A DNA stretch of 64,000 bases, taken from Orbilia blumenaviensis (lineage: Eukaryota > Ascomycota > Orbiliomycetes > Orbiliales > Orbiliaceae). The translations under genes were made by a program, and so were the position numbers. Below the pieces are notes generated by a model. It made no database searches and was not told the origin of the DNA. It saw only the letters and a program-made list of their open reading frames with translations. Positions 62,454-64,000 of this stretch are shown in pieces. Every line of letters starts with the position of its first letter. Position 1 is the stretch's first letter. The stretch covers positions 62,001 through 126,000 of the forward strand of contig JAVHNS010000009.1 in the NCBI GenBank assembly GCA_036872755.1, written 5' to 3'.

Positions 62454-64000
62454 ATGCCGAGGGAAGACGTGACTATTGATCACTATGCGGCTCTCGAGGT
62501 CTCCACTGCTGCCACCTCTGACGAAATAAAAAAGCAGTTTCGGAAACTTGGTATGGTTCACGCTATCTACGTTGCTCGACCGTACTAACAACTCTGTCCA
62601 GCTTTGAAATATCACCCCGACAGGAACCCTGGCCGCGAGGCTGAGTTTAACGCGAAGTTTCAACAGATCCAAGCTGCCCACGAACTTCTAACGGACCCTG
62701 GAAGACGAAAACTTTACGATCGCTCCAGGTTCCACTACAATGGCACTGGTAAACCCAGGCCTGACCGATACGACGCTACCACTCCTTCAAACGAATCACC
62801 TGCCTCCTCTCGAAAATACACCACCACCACCGCACATAGGTCTGCCTTCGCCGCAAACACTCGGCCCAGCGATGCACAATTCTCAGCCAAGTCTCAATGG
62901 GATCACGCCTCTCGTACGTACACACCAGGTGGGGCGTCGGCCTGGAAGGCAGCACAGGAAAGATGGCAACGTAGCTCTCGTGAAATACCCCGCACGCCTA
63001 AGAAAACCCGTGAGAATCCATATGCCACTGCGGATCCCGAGCCTCCCTCCGCAACCGAATCGACCTACAGGTCATATAAAGACGACGGGCTGGGAGCCTC
63101 CGGGGGCAAGAAGCCCACGAGACACGGTTTTTTCGGTGACCGGAATCCGCGCGAAAAAGAATGGATGGAATCTAACCCGGAGCACAAATCTGGAGGGAGT
63201 CACAACCGACGGAGTGGTGGGATATGGGAAGCAAAATCTTCATCCGAAGAAGATATCCCCCGTCAATCCACATTCTATGCATTTACCCCCCGAACCCGTT
63301 TAAGAACAAACCTTAGAGATACCAGTCCGGATAGGCCGAGTACACGTGGAAATGGCCACCAGAACGGCTATTCGGCGAAACTAAGGACGGCAAGTCCGTC
63401 CGAGCCGTCGGTATCGCCGCAGCGTTTTGGGGCCTTTACAAGGCCCCCGCCGATGCGTGATCCAAAGGAGCACGGCGAACAGACGGCACCTGGCCAAGAT
63501 CGACGGAAAAGTGGTTCGTCGGTGGGCTTGGAAGGTACCGAAAGGCGGAAATTTTCCTATCTTTTCAACGAAGATGGGCTTCGGAGACCCCACCGTTCAA
63601 TGAAGCAAACGACGGGCAGCGATCATGATGGGGAGGACGAGTTTTTCCCGAAAAACCGGGGTGTACCGCAACGACAATCATACCCGTCCTCGCGACGCAA
63701 TACCTTGGACCGGGACAATGTCCCATCGAAAGGGTTGGGAGGGGATCGGGGTAACCCCGCCCCAAAACACTCAGAACGGCAACGTTTTAGTGGGCATTCA
63801 TATGGGAAGTCCGAGGGTACGTGTCAAATCACCACCTAACTTCAGTGATAAATCTTAGTTCTGTGAAAAGCTGACCTGTTCCGTAGATTTCCAAACACCG
63901 CTAAACTCTTTCAAATCGTATGCTCCCCCCGCAACATCATACTTGGAATTTGCCTAACTATTGCCTACTTAAGGTTCGAGACAAATGCATCGTCACCCAT
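62454..64000 (+). CDS. J-domain (Hsp40/DnaJ) protein, 3' end outside the window
   Basis: Exons 62454-62550, 62602-63816, 63887-63917 and 63974-64000 (continuing). It starts MPREDVTIDHYAALEVSTAA; the J domain occupies about residues 8-70, with the HPD triad at 37-39 (KYHPDRNPG) and helix III/IV FQQIQAAHELLTDPGRRKLY. After that the protein is Ser/Arg/Pro-rich and disordered, with no Gly/Phe region or zinc-finger, making it a class C J-protein that would recruit and activate an Hsp70; its client is unknown. The third intron (GTACGT...CCGTAG) and a probable fourth (GTATGC, CTAAC branch point, CTTAAG) are my inference; without the fourth the frame would end in TAA at about 63955. The stop codon is not in the window if the fourth intron is real. 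Confidence 0.82.

Noticed and set aside
1..64000. CRISPR array or bacterial-type operons
   Set aside because: The repeats present are contiguous tandem arrays or dispersed transposons without regular unique spacers, and the genes are spliced eukaryotic genes.

Overview
The window joins two very different kinds of DNA from a filamentous ascomycete (Pezizomycotina). The gene-rich part has short GT-AG introns of about 50-95 bp with CTAAC/CTGAC-type branch points, fungal housekeeping genes, and intergenic TACCTAGGTA-type palindromes. The other part is an extremely A+T-rich block of the kind left by repeat-induced point mutation (RIP). A Eurotiomycete or Leotiomycete would fit, but I cannot place it more closely.

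Bases 1-49,161 are an A+T-rich isochore (by eye close to nine A/T in ten) made of nested, decayed transposons and holding no credible host gene. I could resolve: (i) an LTR-retrotransposon family, called P here (LTR about 530-550 bp), in at least three copies: plus strand 1-1549 + 9198-15371, plus strand 16109-17727, minus strand 21683-34731; (ii) two full-length Ty3/Gypsy-type elements with 330-332 bp LTRs and exact 5-bp target duplications (25805-32866 plus; 41374-49161 minus); (iii) six non-autonomous Helitron-like elements that insert between A and T without target duplication, five of them checkable against an empty site in a paralogous repeat in this window; (iv) a 6.2 kb hAT-type element with an exact 8-bp duplication (35048-41224); (v) a 7.65 kb interval bounded by 20-bp inverted repeats (1550-9197). 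They are nested up to three deep: Gypsy inside Helitron inside P.

The isochore ends at the outer LTR end of the second Gypsy element (49161); normal-composition DNA begins just after its target duplication. From there to 64,000 lie seven genes: a TLC-domain membrane protein (+), an unrecognised 519-residue acidic protein (+), a CTP-dependent diacylglycerol kinase (+), a cyclophilin (-), V-ATPase subunit d (-), 40S ribosomal protein uS2/Rps0 (+), and a J-domain protein (+) that runs off the right edge. VMA6 and RPS0 are divergent across 734 bp; DGK1 and the cyclophilin converge with 202 bp between stop codons. They are independent housekeeping genes, not a pathway cluster. Intergenic DNA carries TACCTAGGTA/AAGTACTTA palindromes and several microsatellites.
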